64,000 nt of DNA, taken from Fastidiosipila sp. Its GTDB lineage: Bacteria; Bacillota; Clostridia; Saccharofermentanales; DTU023. The stretch is from the NCBI GenBank assembly GCA_012511175.1, contig JAAZGO010000019.1:1-64000 (forward strand), given 5' to 3'. Made by a program: the position numbers and the translations under genes. Shown here piece after piece: positions 1 through 8,426 of this stretch. Every line of letters starts with the position of its first letter. Within the stretch, counting starts at the first letter, position 1. Under the pieces are notes generated by a model, which was given only the letters and a program-made list of their open reading frames with translations, was not told the origin of the DNA and did not search any database.

Positions 1-765
<765 letters not shown>

Positions 766-896
766 AAATGAGAGCCCTTTGGCTCTTTATTACTTCACTG
801 TCCGCTAAACCTCAATTCAAAATCAAGGTCCCGTCTTTTTCGCACTGTTCAATTTTCAAGGTCCAACCGCACCTTCCTCCCGAAAGGCGCCTTGCT
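766..896 (-). promoter_or_regulatory. 16S rRNA leader with conserved pre-16S element
   Basis: On the minus strand, 861-845 reads CCTTGAAAATTGAACAG, close to the conserved Bacillota pre-16S and spacer element (CTTTGAAAACTGAACA) thought to work in rRNA antitermination and processing. Two short inverted repeats sit at the mature 5' end: 755-761 with 768-774, and 771-776 with 781-786. I see no protein-coding signal. Confidence 0.65.
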
Positions 897-925
897 AGAA
901 TAACAGCCATTCACAACCTTGTCAA
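897..925 (-). promoter_or_regulatory. rRNA promoter P2 candidate
   Basis: On the minus strand a perfect -35 TTGACA (925-920) is separated by 17 bp from TATTCT (902-897). Transcription would start near 890, about 125 nt upstream of the mature 16S end. The perfect -35, correct spacing and position in front of an rRNA leader support it. Confidence 0.7.
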
Positions 926-1065
926 CCGCTGTTACACCCAACAATCTCAGGAAACAAAATCAACTGCAGCGAGCTTGAAATGCCCACTGGCACTGCACTT
1001 TGGCTCAGCATTCGAGCAAATTTCCATTTCGCTCTTTTGCTTTCCGCCAGGCTTTCCCGACCCAT

Positions 1066-1094
1066 ATTATATCACAGGCGGTCCGGGCGTACCA
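1066..1094 (-). promoter_or_regulatory. rRNA promoter P1 candidate (extended -10)
   Basis: On the minus strand TGATATAAT is a consensus -10 (1071-1066) with a TGN extension. The -35 position (1094-1089, TGGTAC) is poor, as expected of an extended -10 promoter. With P2 it would give the tandem layout common in rRNA operons. 930-1065 and 1095-1229 hold no other recognisable feature. Confidence 0.55.
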
Positions 1095-1229
1095 GTTCGA
1101 TTGGCAAAAATAGATTCCCGGACCCTGCTCAATCCCCTGCCCTTATGGTATTCTCTTTAAGGTAATTACAGGCTGACCGGCCGCACATGACCGCTGCCGG
1201 GACGCAAGTTATGGGAAGGAGCATGTGCT

Positions 1230-2096
1230 TTGAACAAGATTCTAGCGCGTGAGCAGCTTAACAGCGAAACAGTCCTGATGGACATTGAGGCCCCGCTGAT
1301 TGCTCGCAAGGCGCTGCCGGGGCAATTCATTATATTCAGAGTCGATGAGGAGGGCGAGCGTGTGCCTCTCACCATCGCGGGAACAGATCCGGAAAGCGGC
1401 TCTGTCCGAATCATCTTCCAAATGGTGGGGAAATCCACCATACGCCTGGGTGACAAACAAGTCGGCGACACGCTGGCCAGCTTCGTCGGTCCGCTCGGCA
1501 AGCCTTCAGAGCTTGATGAATACGCCGGCAAGCGGGTCGCGGTCATCGGAGGCGGACTTGGCATGGCCATCGCTTATCCGCAGGCTGCCTACCTGCATCA
1601 AATCGGGGCCCAAATCGATGTGATCGCCGGTTTCCGAACCCGGGACCTGATCATCCTTGAGAAGGAAATGAAAGCCGTTTCCGATCGCTTCCACCTGATC
1701 ACGGATGACGGATCCAGTGGCCGCAAAGGTTTTGTGACGCATGTGCTGGAGGACCTGATCAAGGAGGGCGCTCATTTTGACCTGGTCCTGGCCATCGGTC
1801 CCCTGGTCATGATGCGGGCAGTTGCCAATCTGACCCGATCCCACGGAATCAAGACCATTGTCAGCATGAATACCATCATGGTCGATGGCACCGGCATGTG
1901 CGGCTGCTGCAGGTTGACTGTAGATGGCCAGGTGAAATTTGCCTGCGTCGACGGGCCTGACTTTGACGGCCATCAAGTTGATTTTGACGAATCGATCCGC
2001 AGGTCCAGGGCCTACCTGGAACAGGAAGCCTTCGACCGTGAAGAAGAACTGAAGCTTCACCGCTGCCGTTTGACCGGGGAGGTGCGCCATGGCTAA
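1230..2096 (+). CDS. nfnA: NfnA-type FAD/[2Fe-2S] subunit (NADH-dependent ferredoxin:NADP+ oxidoreductase small subunit)
   Basis: The 288-residue protein has a ferredoxin-reductase FAD domain in the first ~95 residues, then a nucleotide-binding domain opening with VAVIGGGLGMA. A C-terminal cysteine cluster (GTGMCGCCRLTV...FACVDGP) is the dihydroorotate dehydrogenase PyrK/NfnA-type [2Fe-2S] site. Known NfnA pairs with NfnB and bifurcates electrons from NADPH to ferredoxin and NAD+ in the cytoplasm. TTG at 1230 is chosen because GAAGGAG (1215-1221) sits 8 nt upstream; the nearby ATG at 1223 runs into a stop. The end overlaps nfnB by 8 nt, so translation is probably coupled. A SudB-type sulfide dehydrogenase subunit is the alternative name for the same family. 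Confidence 0.88.
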   Translation: MNKILAREQLNSETVLMDIEAPLIARKALPGQFIIFRVDEEGERVPLTIAGTDPESGSVRIIFQMVGKSTIRLGDKQVGDTLASFVGPLGKPSELDEYAGKRVAVIGGGLGMAIAYPQAAYLHQIGAQIDVIAGFRTRDLIILEKEMKAVSDRFHLITDDGSSGRKGFVTHVLEDLIKEGAHFDLVLAIGPLVMMRAVANLTRSHGIKTIVSMNTIMVDGTGMCGCCRLTVDGQVKFACVDGPDFDGHQVDFDESIRRSRAYLEQEAFDREEELKLHRCRLTGEVRHG

Positions 2097-3498
2097 GTAC
2101 AAGCCGAACATGAAACCCGAAAAAACTGAAATGCCTGAGCAGGATCCGGATGTCCGCAACCGCAATTATGACGAAGTGGCCCTGGGCTACACGGCTGAGA
2201 TGGCCATGGAGGAGGCGACACGCTGCCTGCAGTGCAAGCACAAGCCCTGCATCGGCGGCTGCCCCGTCAACGTTCAGATACCGGATTTCATCAATCGTAT
2301 TGTCAGCGGCGATTTCGAAGGCGCCTACCAGACCATCATTGAGACCAACAGCCTGCCCGCTGTCTGCGGCCGTGTCTGTCCGCAGGAAAGCCAGTGCGAA
2401 CTGGTTTGCGTCAGGGGCATCAAGGGTGAACCGGTGGGGATTGGACGCCTGGAGCGCTTTGCCGCCGATTGGCATTTCGAGCACGTTGGCGAAGCGCCCG
2501 TAAAACCGGAATCAAACGGCCGCAAAGTAGCCATCATCGGTTCAGGCCCCGCAGGCCTGGCCTGTGCCGGCGATCTGGCCAGGCTGGGCTACCAGGTGAC
2601 CATCTTCGAATCCCTGCATGTGGCCGGCGGCGTGCTCATGTACGGTATCCCTGAGTTCCGTCTGCCCAAAAGCCTGGTTCAGACTGAAATCCAGCAGCTG
2701 AAAGAACTGGGTGTCAAAATTGAGTGCGACATGGTCATCGGCAAGGTTCTGACCCTGGACGAACTGCTCGGCAAAGAGGGTTTTGAGGCGGTTTTCATCG
2801 GAACGGGGGCGGGACTTCCGGGTTTCATGAATATCCCGGGTGAAAACCTCAACCAGGTCTACTCGGCCAACGAGTTTTTGACCCGTGTCAATCTGATGCA
2901 GGCCTGGCGCTGGCCCGATTCAGCGACCCCCATCAACATCGGCAAGCGGGTTGCCGTGATCGGGGGCGGCAATGTCGCCATGGATGCCGCCCGTTCCTCC
3001 CTCAGGCTGGGAGCCGACAAGGTCTACATCATCTACCGCCGTTCCGAAGAGGAACTGCCGGCCAGGCATGAAGAAGTTGAGCACGCCAAGGAAGAGGGCA
3101 TTGAATTCCGTCTACTGGCCAACCCCGTTGAGATCCTGGGCAATGAAGAAGGCTGGGTCACAGGCATCCGCTGCATCAGGATGGAGCTGGGCGAACCCGA
3201 CGATTCCGGCCGCAGGCGGCCGGTACCCATCCCGGATTCCGAATTCAACATCGATCTGGATACGGTCATCGTCGCCATCGGGCAATCACCCAACCCTCTC
3301 TTGCGCGATACGACTCCCGACCTTCAATGCAAACCCTGGGGCGGCGTCGTCGTTGATGAAGAAACACTGGCCACTTCCAAGGAAGGGGTCTGGGCAGGCG
3401 GCGACGCAGTCACGGGCGCTGCCACGGTCATCCTGGCCATGGGCGCGGGCAAGACGGCGGCCGAGTCGATTGATCGCTACATCAAATCCAAGGCTTGA
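2089..3498 (+). CDS. nfnB: NfnB large subunit (glutamate synthase small-chain-like, FAD/NADPH, Fe-S)
   Basis: The 469-residue protein matches the GltA/NfnB family. An N-terminal double-cluster region carries CLQCKHKPCIGGCP and CGRVCPQESQCELVC for two [4Fe-4S] clusters. Two Rossmann folds follow: VAIIGSGPAGLACAGDLA for FAD and VAVIGGGNVAMDAARSSLRL for NADPH. The C-terminal GGDAVTGAATVILAMGAGK is the usual FAD-closing motif. No glutamate synthase large subunit is adjacent, and nfnA overlaps its start, so NfnAB transhydrogenase is a better call than glutamate synthase. GGAGGTG (2078-2084) is the ribosome binding site inside nfnA. Confidence 0.9.
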   Translation: MAKYKPNMKPEKTEMPEQDPDVRNRNYDEVALGYTAEMAMEEATRCLQCKHKPCIGGCPVNVQIPDFINRIVSGDFEGAYQTIIETNSLPAVCGRVCPQESQCELVCVRGIKGEPVGIGRLERFAADWHFEHVGEAPVKPESNGRKVAIIGSGPAGLACAGDLARLGYQVTIFESLHVAGGVLMYGIPEFRLPKSLVQTEIQQLKELGVKIECDMVIGKVLTLDELLGKEGFEAVFIGTGAGLPGFMNIPGENLNQVYSANEFLTRVNLMQAWRWPDSATPINIGKRVAVIGGGNVAMDAARSSLRLGADKVYIIYRRSEEELPARHEEVEHAKEEGIEFRLLANPVEILGNEEGWVTGIRCIRMELGEPDDSGRRRPVPIPDSEFNIDLDTVIVAIGQSPNPLLRDTTPDLQCKPWGGVVVDEETLATSKEGVWAGGDAVTGAATVILAMGAGKTAAESIDRYIKSKA

Positions 3499-3600
3499 AG
3501 AAGAGAATAAAGTGCAGGCAAAAAGCACCGCTCAAAGGCTAGGCCAATTAGGGATTCTTTTTACAAGAGAATTTTTAACCGGAATTCTTCAGGTGGAGCT

Positions 3601-3653
3601 AAACAGAAGACCACACCGAAGGACAAACCTTTTGTGTGGTCTTCTGTTTTACA
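3601..3653 (+). terminator. Strong hairpin after nfnAB, probable rho-independent terminator
   Basis: A 16-bp arm at 3601-3616 (AAACAGAAGACCACAC) is perfectly repeated in reverse at 3634-3649, with TTTTA at the 3' edge. The 17-nt loop can pair further (AAGG with CCTT). The stem lies about 100 nt after the nfnB stop. The A/T-flanked symmetry would let it act on either strand. The arm is longer than a usual terminator, so a small mobile-element inverted repeat is also possible. The rest of 3499-3834 holds only a doubtful 38-codon hydrophobic frame (3664-3780). Confidence 0.6.
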
Positions 3654-3834
3654 CTGAAATTGATTGAATAATTACTTCGTCAATCTGATTCCTCTAACCG
3701 GCTATCTCGGCCTTATTCTACTCTTGATTCTCTATTTCCGCTTGTATTTCATCTACAATGCACTGCTGCTCTGGAAGTGAAATTCCCGGAATAAGAAACT
3801 CTTGTATAACAATAGGTGCTGTCAAGGCTTTTTT

Positions 3835-4635
3835 TTATATTAAGGCATCAATTTCTCTGTATATTGCTTCCCGGCCTACTCGTCTATCATCAAGGTAAAA
3901 CTCACCGGTACACAAGAGCCAGATTATTTTGTCAATTTTATATGCTGTGGCACCCATATCCTCGCCGCTTGATTTTACAGTTTCGGCCCATGAGAACATC
4001 ATCATGAGTATGTCTTTATCCTTGAACTTCTCATCGGATTTCAGATACTTGACAACTCTACTGATGTGGACATCCGGTTTTGCAAGCCATGTGCAGCCAC
4101 ACTCTTTCAGCCAATCGCAAGTTAGCGGAAAACCGAGACCGTGTATTTGATTCGAAATTGTGTAGATCTCTTTGAGTTCTTGATCTGTCAGTGCTGAAAC
4201 GGCCACAAGATCTTTTATTATCCTCTCGCCATTACCATAGGCCAAGAATCGCAAACCGTCATAAAGACCACGGCAGTATTTTTCCCAGTTCGATTCTTTC
4301 TTTTCTTTGCTGCCGTTATCCGTAATACCGCCGGCAAGCATGGCGTTGTAGATGCTTTCCCAATCAGAGTATGTAGCTGCTGACTTCTCTGTGTTAAAAC
4401 CAAACAGCACCTTTTTGACGATATCTCTATACCTGGTATCCTTATCGTTAAACTTTATGGAGTTACGCATCATGCCACTATTCTGTAAAGATGAACATAG
4501 ACGAAAAAGAATACTATTAGAACTGGTATTTCCTTCCGGAATAAAATACTTCTGTAAGGCAGATTCATCAACACCTGCTACTGAGGCATAGCTTATCAAA
4601 TTCCGATAAAGTGCCTTGTAAAGCTTTATTTGCAT
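3835..4635 (-). CDS. AT-rich orphan protein, possible HhH-GPD-like DNA glycosylase relative
   Basis: The 266-residue protein is not firmly recognised. Base composition and codons (AAA, TAT, ATA) are much more AT-rich than the neighbours, suggesting acquisition by transfer. The central region HGLGFPLTCDWL followed by KPDVHISRVVKYL resembles the helix-hairpin-helix-to-Asp segment of HhH-GPD DNA glycosylases, where the Asp after the hairpin is catalytic. I rate this only as a resemblance. No signal peptide or membrane segment is visible. The gene stands alone between the nfnAB hairpin and coaW, with about 150 nt of AT-rich DNA upstream. ATG at 4635 has only a weak ribosome binding site (AGAGTAAAG). 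4636-4786 shows nothing else. Confidence 0.6.
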   Translation of the reverse strand: MQIKLYKALYRNLISYASVAGVDESALQKYFIPEGNTSSNSILFRLCSSLQNSGMMRNSIKFNDKDTRYRDIVKKVLFGFNTEKSAATYSDWESIYNAMLAGGITDNGSKEKKESNWEKYCRGLYDGLRFLAYGNGERIIKDLVAVSALTDQELKEIYTISNQIHGLGFPLTCDWLKECGCTWLAKPDVHISRVVKYLKSDEKFKDKDILMMMFSWAETVKSSGEDMGATAYKIDKIIWLLCTGEFYLDDRRVGREAIYREIDALI

Positions 4636-4786
4636 GGACTTTACTCTTTTATGTTATTCTTTTTTCTCTTTTAATGCTCTCGTGATTTCCTGTTGTTGCG
4701 CTCTGCTCGGCATTTTAGATTATTACAGTAACGCTACTTACTGGAATGACGAACAAAATACTCCTCACCCCTGGCGCTTTTTGTTG

Positions 4787-5641
4787 TCAGTGCGCCTTAT
4801 AGAGGGCTGCACCGAGCGCCGTTGCGTATTCGGCCCGCTCGGGAATTAAGATATCAACGGAATAGAGCTGGGAAAAATCGGCAAGAACATGGCGGCCCTT
4901 GTCGAGATGAAGCAAATTCCCTGTAAAGACAATTTTTTCAACCTTTTCAAGTTTGGCGGCAAGGACGGCATCCGTTCCCACCGACTGGAAGACCAGATTG
5001 ACAATGCCCATGGCCAGATCGTTTGGTGTGGCCTGATCACCGACTTTGCCGAAGTTGGAGGCGGTGGTATCATTTGAAAGTCCCGGTATTTCATAGCGGG
5101 AAATATCGCCCACGGTTAAATCGATCCTCCGGAGATCACCCTTGTCGGCCAGTTCCCCCACACTGTCAAAATCCCGGACATTTAGAATGACCTGAGCCAG
5201 TCCCAGCAGGGTGCCTCCGCCAACCCCTGAGCCGATAATGTGGCGGATTTCGCTGCGGTCAGCGTAAACAATAGATGTCCCCGTTCCCATACTGACCACA
5301 ATAGCCCGGTCCAGACAAGCTGCATAGAGGCCGCCCAGGCCGACGGCATCAAATTCCGGCACCAGGACGGTTTCACATTCCATCAATCTGCCATCCAGGT
5401 AAGATGCGCCGACACCTGTCGCGTGAATGGATTCAATCTGGTCAATGCGAAGATCGTTCAGTGTCAGGAATTTCCCCAGGGCGCCGTAAGCGGAGGCGAT
5501 GGGATCATTGGCTTGGACCCGGGCTTCGCGAAGCTGGATGCCCTTCCCCAAACCCACAATTTTCGTGATGCTGCCCCCCACATCCAGGCCGATCAGGATC
5601 CGGCCGCGGGATACCGCAATCTTCTCCATTTCAGCGCACAT
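4787..5641 (-). CDS. coaW: Type II pantothenate kinase
   Basis: The 284-residue protein is a cytoplasmic ASKHA-fold kinase that phosphorylates pantothenate in the first step of CoA synthesis. Visible motifs are the phosphate-1 loop IGLDVGGSITKIVG (17-30), PEFDAVGLGG, the second phosphate loop VVSMGTGTSIVY, IIGSGVGGGTLLGL, ASNFGK and the C-terminal IVFTGNLL. This pattern is the staphylococcal/eukaryote-like type II form rather than CoaA or CoaX. The start overlaps the end of sepF by 11 nt, so it is probably the last gene of the ynbB-hlyD-yggS-sepF run. A later CoA gene, coaD, is at 62043. Confidence 0.85.
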   Translation of the reverse strand: MCAEMEKIAVSRGRILIGLDVGGSITKIVGLGKGIQLREARVQANDPIASAYGALGKFLTLNDLRIDQIESIHATGVGASYLDGRLMECETVLVPEFDAVGLGGLYAACLDRAIVVSMGTGTSIVYADRSEIRHIIGSGVGGGTLLGLAQVILNVRDFDSVGELADKGDLRRIDLTVGDISRYEIPGLSNDTTASNFGKVGDQATPNDLAMGIVNLVFQSVGTDAVLAAKLEKVEKIVFTGNLLHLDKGRHVLADFSQLYSVDILIPERAEYATALGAALYKAH

Positions 5642-6152
5642 GGTGTGCCGGGTCGCGGTCGCCTCTCAGTCTTGACATGGCCGGCTCACGGCTGGCATTG
5701 CGAAGCGAACTGAAGGCCAGGCGGCCGTCATCAAAATCGATGCGGGTTGTCGCAGGGGCAAAGACAAAGATAAATTGGGAAACGGCTTGGAGCAGGCCGC
5801 CAATGGCATAAGCAGAACCGGATACGATATCCTGGAAACGGGTTCGGATATCCGGCGACAGACGTTCTGTGTTGCAAATAACGGTTCTGCCCTGTTTGAC
5901 ATGGTCGCAGACGGGCCAGGCTGTATCAATGTCAAAAGCCTCCACCAGGACAACCGTATTATCCACACCCTGTTTGGTGCCCGGGAAGGGCACCGTGCGT
6001 TCACTGGACCGTTTCTGTCTCATCTCGCGTGGCACAGCGCGTTCGCCGGAAAGGGACTCTTCGCCCGGGTAAGATTCGTAGGTATCCAGGCCGGTGTAAT
6101 CGTCGTAGTCGTCGTCCGTTCTACCGAACAGTTTATTCAAAAAATTGCTCAT
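5631..6152 (-). CDS. sepF: Cell division protein SepF
   Basis: The 173-residue protein starts MSNFLNKLFGRTDDDYDD, the usual SepF membrane-targeting amphipathic helix followed by an acidic linker. A C-terminal DUF552 domain follows, with the strand-rich VVLVEAFDIDTAW and the GxxxxIGGLLQAV-type dimer segment (SGSAYAIGGLLQAVS). SepF tethers FtsZ to the membrane in Gram-positive bacteria. The frame stays open upstream to 6260, but ATG 6152 is chosen for the family N-terminus and the AGGGAGAGAG ahead of it. Yeast-like yggS lies upstream and coaW overlaps its end. The usual ylmG/ylmH/divIVA followers are absent. Confidence 0.9.
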   Translation of the reverse strand: MSNFLNKLFGRTDDDYDDYTGLDTYESYPGEESLSGERAVPREMRQKRSSERTVPFPGTKQGVDNTVVLVEAFDIDTAWPVCDHVKQGRTVICNTERLSPDIRTRFQDIVSGSAYAIGGLLQAVSQFIFVFAPATTRIDFDDGRLAFSSLRNASREPAMSRLRGDRDPAHHVR

Positions 6153-6312
6153 CACTCTCTCCCTGGCCCCGCCGGTCGGCTCTGAATGAAATGAAGACAG
6201 GCCTGTTGAAACGCCTTGCGTTTGTTCACTCATTATAAAGACAAGGAAGGGCGCTTTCAATCAAGGCGGCAAACTGTCACCGGTCTGTCATCATCTTGTT
6301 ATGATCAACAGT

Positions 6313-7041
6313 TTATGGGGTACGCTGCCCAAAAATGGCGCTGCCGATCCTGACAATGGTCGCGCCTTCCGCGATGGCCTGTTTGTAGTCAGCGGTCATG
6401 CCCATGGACAATTCGGCCAGCTGGGGCATGCCGTGGCGTTCCGACAGCTGGTCCCTCAGGAGCCGGAGCTGGGCAAAGACAGGCCTGGCCCGCTCGGGGT
6501 CATCAAAAAACGGGGCCATGGTCATCAGTCCCCTGATCCTGACATGGGACAGATTCCCCCGCTCCTGGAGGACAAGATCCATCTTTGAAGGTGAAAAGCC
6601 GTGTTTGCTGTCTTCTCCCGACACATTGACCTGCAAAAGCACATCCTGGACCAGTGCCATCCGCTCGGCCCGGCGCTGGATGGTTTCAAGCAAACGCAGG
6701 CTGTCGACGGAATGGATCAGTGAGACCAGACCGGTCAGGTATTTGACCTTGTTGGTCTGAAGTGTCCCGATCATATGCCATTCACAGTCGACCCCGGAAT
6801 CAAGCTCAGAGGCCTTGGCAACAAGTTCCTGCGCTCTGTTTTCTCCAAATACCCGCTGCCCGTGATGGAAAGCAGCTTCGACATCCGAAGCGGGGAAATT
6901 TTTGGTGACGGCAACCAGGCGGACTGAATCGGGGTCACGGCCTGCCTCAAGCGCCGTCAGCCGGATTGATTGGATCAATTCCTCCAGGTTCCTGCCGATG
7001 GTCTGCGATCTGTCCTCATTGATCTCAATCCTCCGGTTCAC
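6313..7041 (-). CDS. YggS/YlmE-family PLP-binding homeostasis protein
   Basis: The 242-residue single-domain alanine-racemase-fold protein carries the PLP lysine in VRLVAVTKNFP, the SIDS-like segment LIHSVDSLRLLETI, QVNVSGEDSKHGF, and the C-terminal phosphate-binding LSMGMTADYKQAI...TIVRIGSAIFG. The family keeps PLP in balance and has no known catalytic activity of its own. A GTG start at 7041 has GGGAG 6-7 nt upstream. It sits between the hlyD-like gene (15-nt gap) and sepF (160-nt gap), matching the conserved Bacillota yggS-sepF linkage. Confidence 0.9.
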   Translation of the reverse strand: MNRRIEINEDRSQTIGRNLEELIQSIRLTALEAGRDPDSVRLVAVTKNFPASDVEAAFHHGQRVFGENRAQELVAKASELDSGVDCEWHMIGTLQTNKVKYLTGLVSLIHSVDSLRLLETIQRRAERMALVQDVLLQVNVSGEDSKHGFSPSKMDLVLQERGNLSHVRIRGLMTMAPFFDDPERARPVFAQLRLLRDQLSERHGMPQLAELSMGMTADYKQAIAEGATIVRIGSAIFGQRTP

Positions 7042-7055
7042 AGACTTCTCCCTTT

Positions 7056-8426
7056 CTAGTCAATCAGCTGCCCGTCCCCGATGGACCAGGGGTTGACCAC
7101 GTACAGATCGGCCTCGACCAGCGGCCTCTCCTCTCCTTCTTTGGAAAGAATCAGGGCATGGCTTTCATCCGCGGCCGTGACCTTCACTTCAATGGTCTCC
7201 GTCATGCCTCCCTTGATACGTCTCAGGCCGGCGCTTTGAGTCTCCCTGTCGTAATCGAGCAGGCTGGCCACCGGCACGCGCAAACCGCTTGTCCGGCCGA
7301 CAACCAACAGGACTTCGGCCAGAGCCGCATGACGCGGGGAAGAGCAGGCCGGTCCATCACAGCTGAGCAGATAGAGCTGGCCGGGGCCGGTTTTTTCCAC
7401 CCTCTCTACCATACATCCTCCAAGATCAAGTCCTCCGGACGGATCGGACAGGTCGACCCGCTGACCTTTTTTGATGGAAAGAGCCTCCGCGGTCTCATGG
7501 TCCAGATAAAAGGCAGCTTTCAGGCCGCTGAAGCGGCGGATGCCGGCAATGATCTCTCCCTGACTTACCTGCATGAAACGCCGGTCATTCTGCTTGTTGC
7601 GCGTGTGAACCCAGCGCAGAGGCACCGCCTCCATCTCAAGGCGCATTTCCTCCCAGATGGGGTCCAGAGGAGGCAGTTCTGTCATCGAAAAATGCACTTC
7701 ACCCGCTTCGGGCGCCCGAAGTATCAAAGTGCGCGGGTCGGCTTTCAAGTGCTCAAGAAGCGCCTCGCATTCCAAGGCATACTGCGACAGTTCCTCATCT
7801 TCCCCGGCAAAGAGCGCTGCCTCGAGACCGGCCCCGTTAAACTCATGCCTTATTCGCTCCAGGCTGCTGCCGAGCGGCCTGAGGTCGGGTTTTCCGCCCA
7901 GATCAGCCAGGGCGCGGATGGCATTGCGCAAGCGACTGTCTGCGGGGGAACGGGGCGATTGGAAACGGGCCGGATCTGCAAATCCGCCTGCCACAAACAG
8001 CCTGGCCCGATACTTTTCCATGGAATTTTTGAAAAGGCCGGCCACCTCTTCCTTATCAGGCGCAACGATCAAAGCCAGCGTTTCACCTTTGGCGGCCCGC
8101 TGCCCATCTGCGAGCAGGGGGACAAGCAGGCCTCCGGCGGGAGACAGCACCGCCGTGCCATTGTCCAAAAAGATCAGCGGGCAGCTTGCTGTCAGATCAA
8201 TTGAGCCGCGCCTGATGAAAGAAAGGCGAACTGCCTCGCTTCTTCCGGTCAACACAAAAAGGATGGACCAGACCGCGTAGGAAACTGTCGCAATAACGAG
8301 GAGGGCGAGGGCCAGATGCACTGCCCGCCTCCGCCTCTCCAGGCCAGCACGCCTGACCCCGAGTTCATCGGTCATTTGACCGGCGCCGCCCTGGCGTTTC
8401 CTGTTGTTAAACACTGGCTGGCTCAC
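7056..8426 (-). CDS. HlyD-like membrane-anchored adaptor protein in the sepF cluster
   Basis: The 456-residue protein has a basic N-terminus, one membrane anchor (about 36-60, LALALLVIATVSYAVWSILF) and a long extracytoplasmic part. The segment AVLSPAGGLLVPLLADGQRAAKGETLALIVAP is the barrel-sandwich (biotinyl-lipoyl) half of HlyD/MFP adaptors. A second beta-rich part near VRVPVASLLDY closes it. No ABC or RND partner is nearby, so the transported substrate, if any, is unknown. GTG 8426 overlaps the ynbB stop (GTGA). The gene belongs to a ynbB-hlyD-yggS-sepF operon, so a role tied to envelope or division is plausible but inferred. Confidence 0.75.
   Translation of the reverse strand: MSQPVFNNRKRQGGAGQMTDELGVRRAGLERRRRAVHLALALLVIATVSYAVWSILFVLTGRSEAVRLSFIRRGSIDLTASCPLIFLDNGTAVLSPAGGLLVPLLADGQRAAKGETLALIVAPDKEEVAGLFKNSMEKYRARLFVAGGFADPARFQSPRSPADSRLRNAIRALADLGGKPDLRPLGSSLERIRHEFNGAGLEAALFAGEDEELSQYALECEALLEHLKADPRTLILRAPEAGEVHFSMTELPPLDPIWEEMRLEMEAVPLRWVHTRNKQNDRRFMQVSQGEIIAGIRRFSGLKAAFYLDHETAEALSIKKGQRVDLSDPSGGLDLGGCMVERVEKTGPGQLYLLSCDGPACSSPRHAALAEVLLVVGRTSGLRVPVASLLDYDRETQSAGLRRIKGGMTETIEVKVTAADESHALILSKEGEERPLVEADLYVVNPWSIGDGQLID

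Noticed and set aside
2089-3498. Glutamate synthase small subunit
   Set aside because: No large subunit is present and the overlapping nfnA-type partner fits the bifurcating transhydrogenase better.
4740-4800. Terminator for coaW
   Set aside because: A GGCGC/GCGCC repeat is present, but it has a long loop and no T tract on the minus strand.
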